This document shows positions 6,085-6,169 of a DNA stretch of 6,169 bases, piece after piece. The stretch is from Kiritimatiellales bacterium (GTDB taxonomy: Bacteria > Verrucomicrobiota > Kiritimatiellia > Kiritimatiellales > Pontiellaceae). Position 1 is the first letter of the stretch, and each line of letters starts with the position of its first letter. Location: NCBI GenBank assembly GCA_013042165.1, contig JABDQT010000100.1, forward strand, positions 1 to 6,169, in the 5' to 3' direction. A program made the translations under genes and the position numbers. Below the pieces are notes generated by a model. That model had not been told where the DNA came from. It saw only the letters and a program-made list of their open reading frames with translations, and made no database searches.

Positions 6085-6169
6085 ATGAATGAGATGACTG
6101 CAAAAGAGGGATCTCTAAGTGAAATCGAAAGCGAGGTCATAGCGCTGTTTGTGCGCATGGCCGATGTGC
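6085..6169 (+). CDS. probable GbsR/MarR-type transcriptional regulator, N-terminal fragment (3' end outside window)
   Basis: The frame is open from ATG 6085 to the window edge, 28 residues. After a polar start, the helix SEIESEVIALFVRMADV resembles the first helix of GbsR-like winged-helix regulators, which begin with an amphipathic E..V...F...A..(L)G helix before the HTH. The HTH itself is beyond the window, so the family call is inference from a short stretch. Neither ATG 6085 nor the in-frame ATG 6094 has a clear ribosome site. The palindrome just upstream fits autoregulation. It could be another protein with a similar amphipathic N-terminal helix. Confidence 0.5.
   Translation, partial: MNEMTAKEGSLSEIESEVIALFVRMADV

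Overview
The window looks like chromosomal DNA of a Gram-negative-type, probably anaerobic bacterium with moderately high GC coding sequence and AT-rich intergenic gaps. Three points bear on this. A four-gene signalling cassette is of a type usually found beside [FeFe]-hydrogenase or NuoE/F-like genes of anaerobes. A DAHP synthase fused to chorismate mutase is of the form common in Bacteroidota and PVC bacteria. A large zinc-ribbon/TPR membrane protein is also present. Several genes have clear Shine-Dalgarno sequences, which argues against typical Bacteroidota, so a Kiritimatiellota/Lentisphaerota-like (PVC) host is my best guess. The taxonomy is inference.

Layout. Bases 2-2146 (+) hold the end of a tightly packed operon: a 5'-truncated DRTGG-like protein, a CBS-pair/RsbW-like ATPase fusion, a second DRTGG-like protein, and a PHP-family phosphoesterase. 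The first two junctions overlap (TGATG, and 11 bases), which suggests translational coupling. A GC-rich hairpin with a short T tract follows the PHP stop. Bases 2091-4385 (-) encode a convergent 764-residue protein with a Cys4 zinc ribbon, one membrane segment and TPR-like repeats. Its 3' end overlaps the PHP gene by 56 bp and contains the PHP operon's terminator. Its own promoter lies at about 4421-4450.

The divergent intergenic region (4386-4613) carries two adjacent dyads and a possible Tyr-containing leader ORF upstream of a bifunctional DAHP synthase/chorismate mutase (4614-5696, +), the entry enzyme and first branch enzyme for Phe/Tyr synthesis. A complete tRNA-Ser(UGA) with encoded CCA follows at 5788-5875. 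A 209-base AT-rich gap then leads to the start of a gene cut by the window end, probably a GbsR/MarR-type regulator, with a 20-bp palindrome just before its start codon.

How the genes work together. The left operon reads as a signalling module: CBS domains could sense adenine nucleotides or another ligand, the GHKL ATPase could bind or phosphorylate a partner, the DRTGG proteins are small partner or sensor subunits, and PHP is a phosphoesterase. Its target is not in the window. The right half is housekeeping (aromatic amino acid entry, tRNA) plus an accessory regulator. No mobile element, CRISPR array or toxin-antitoxin pair was seen.
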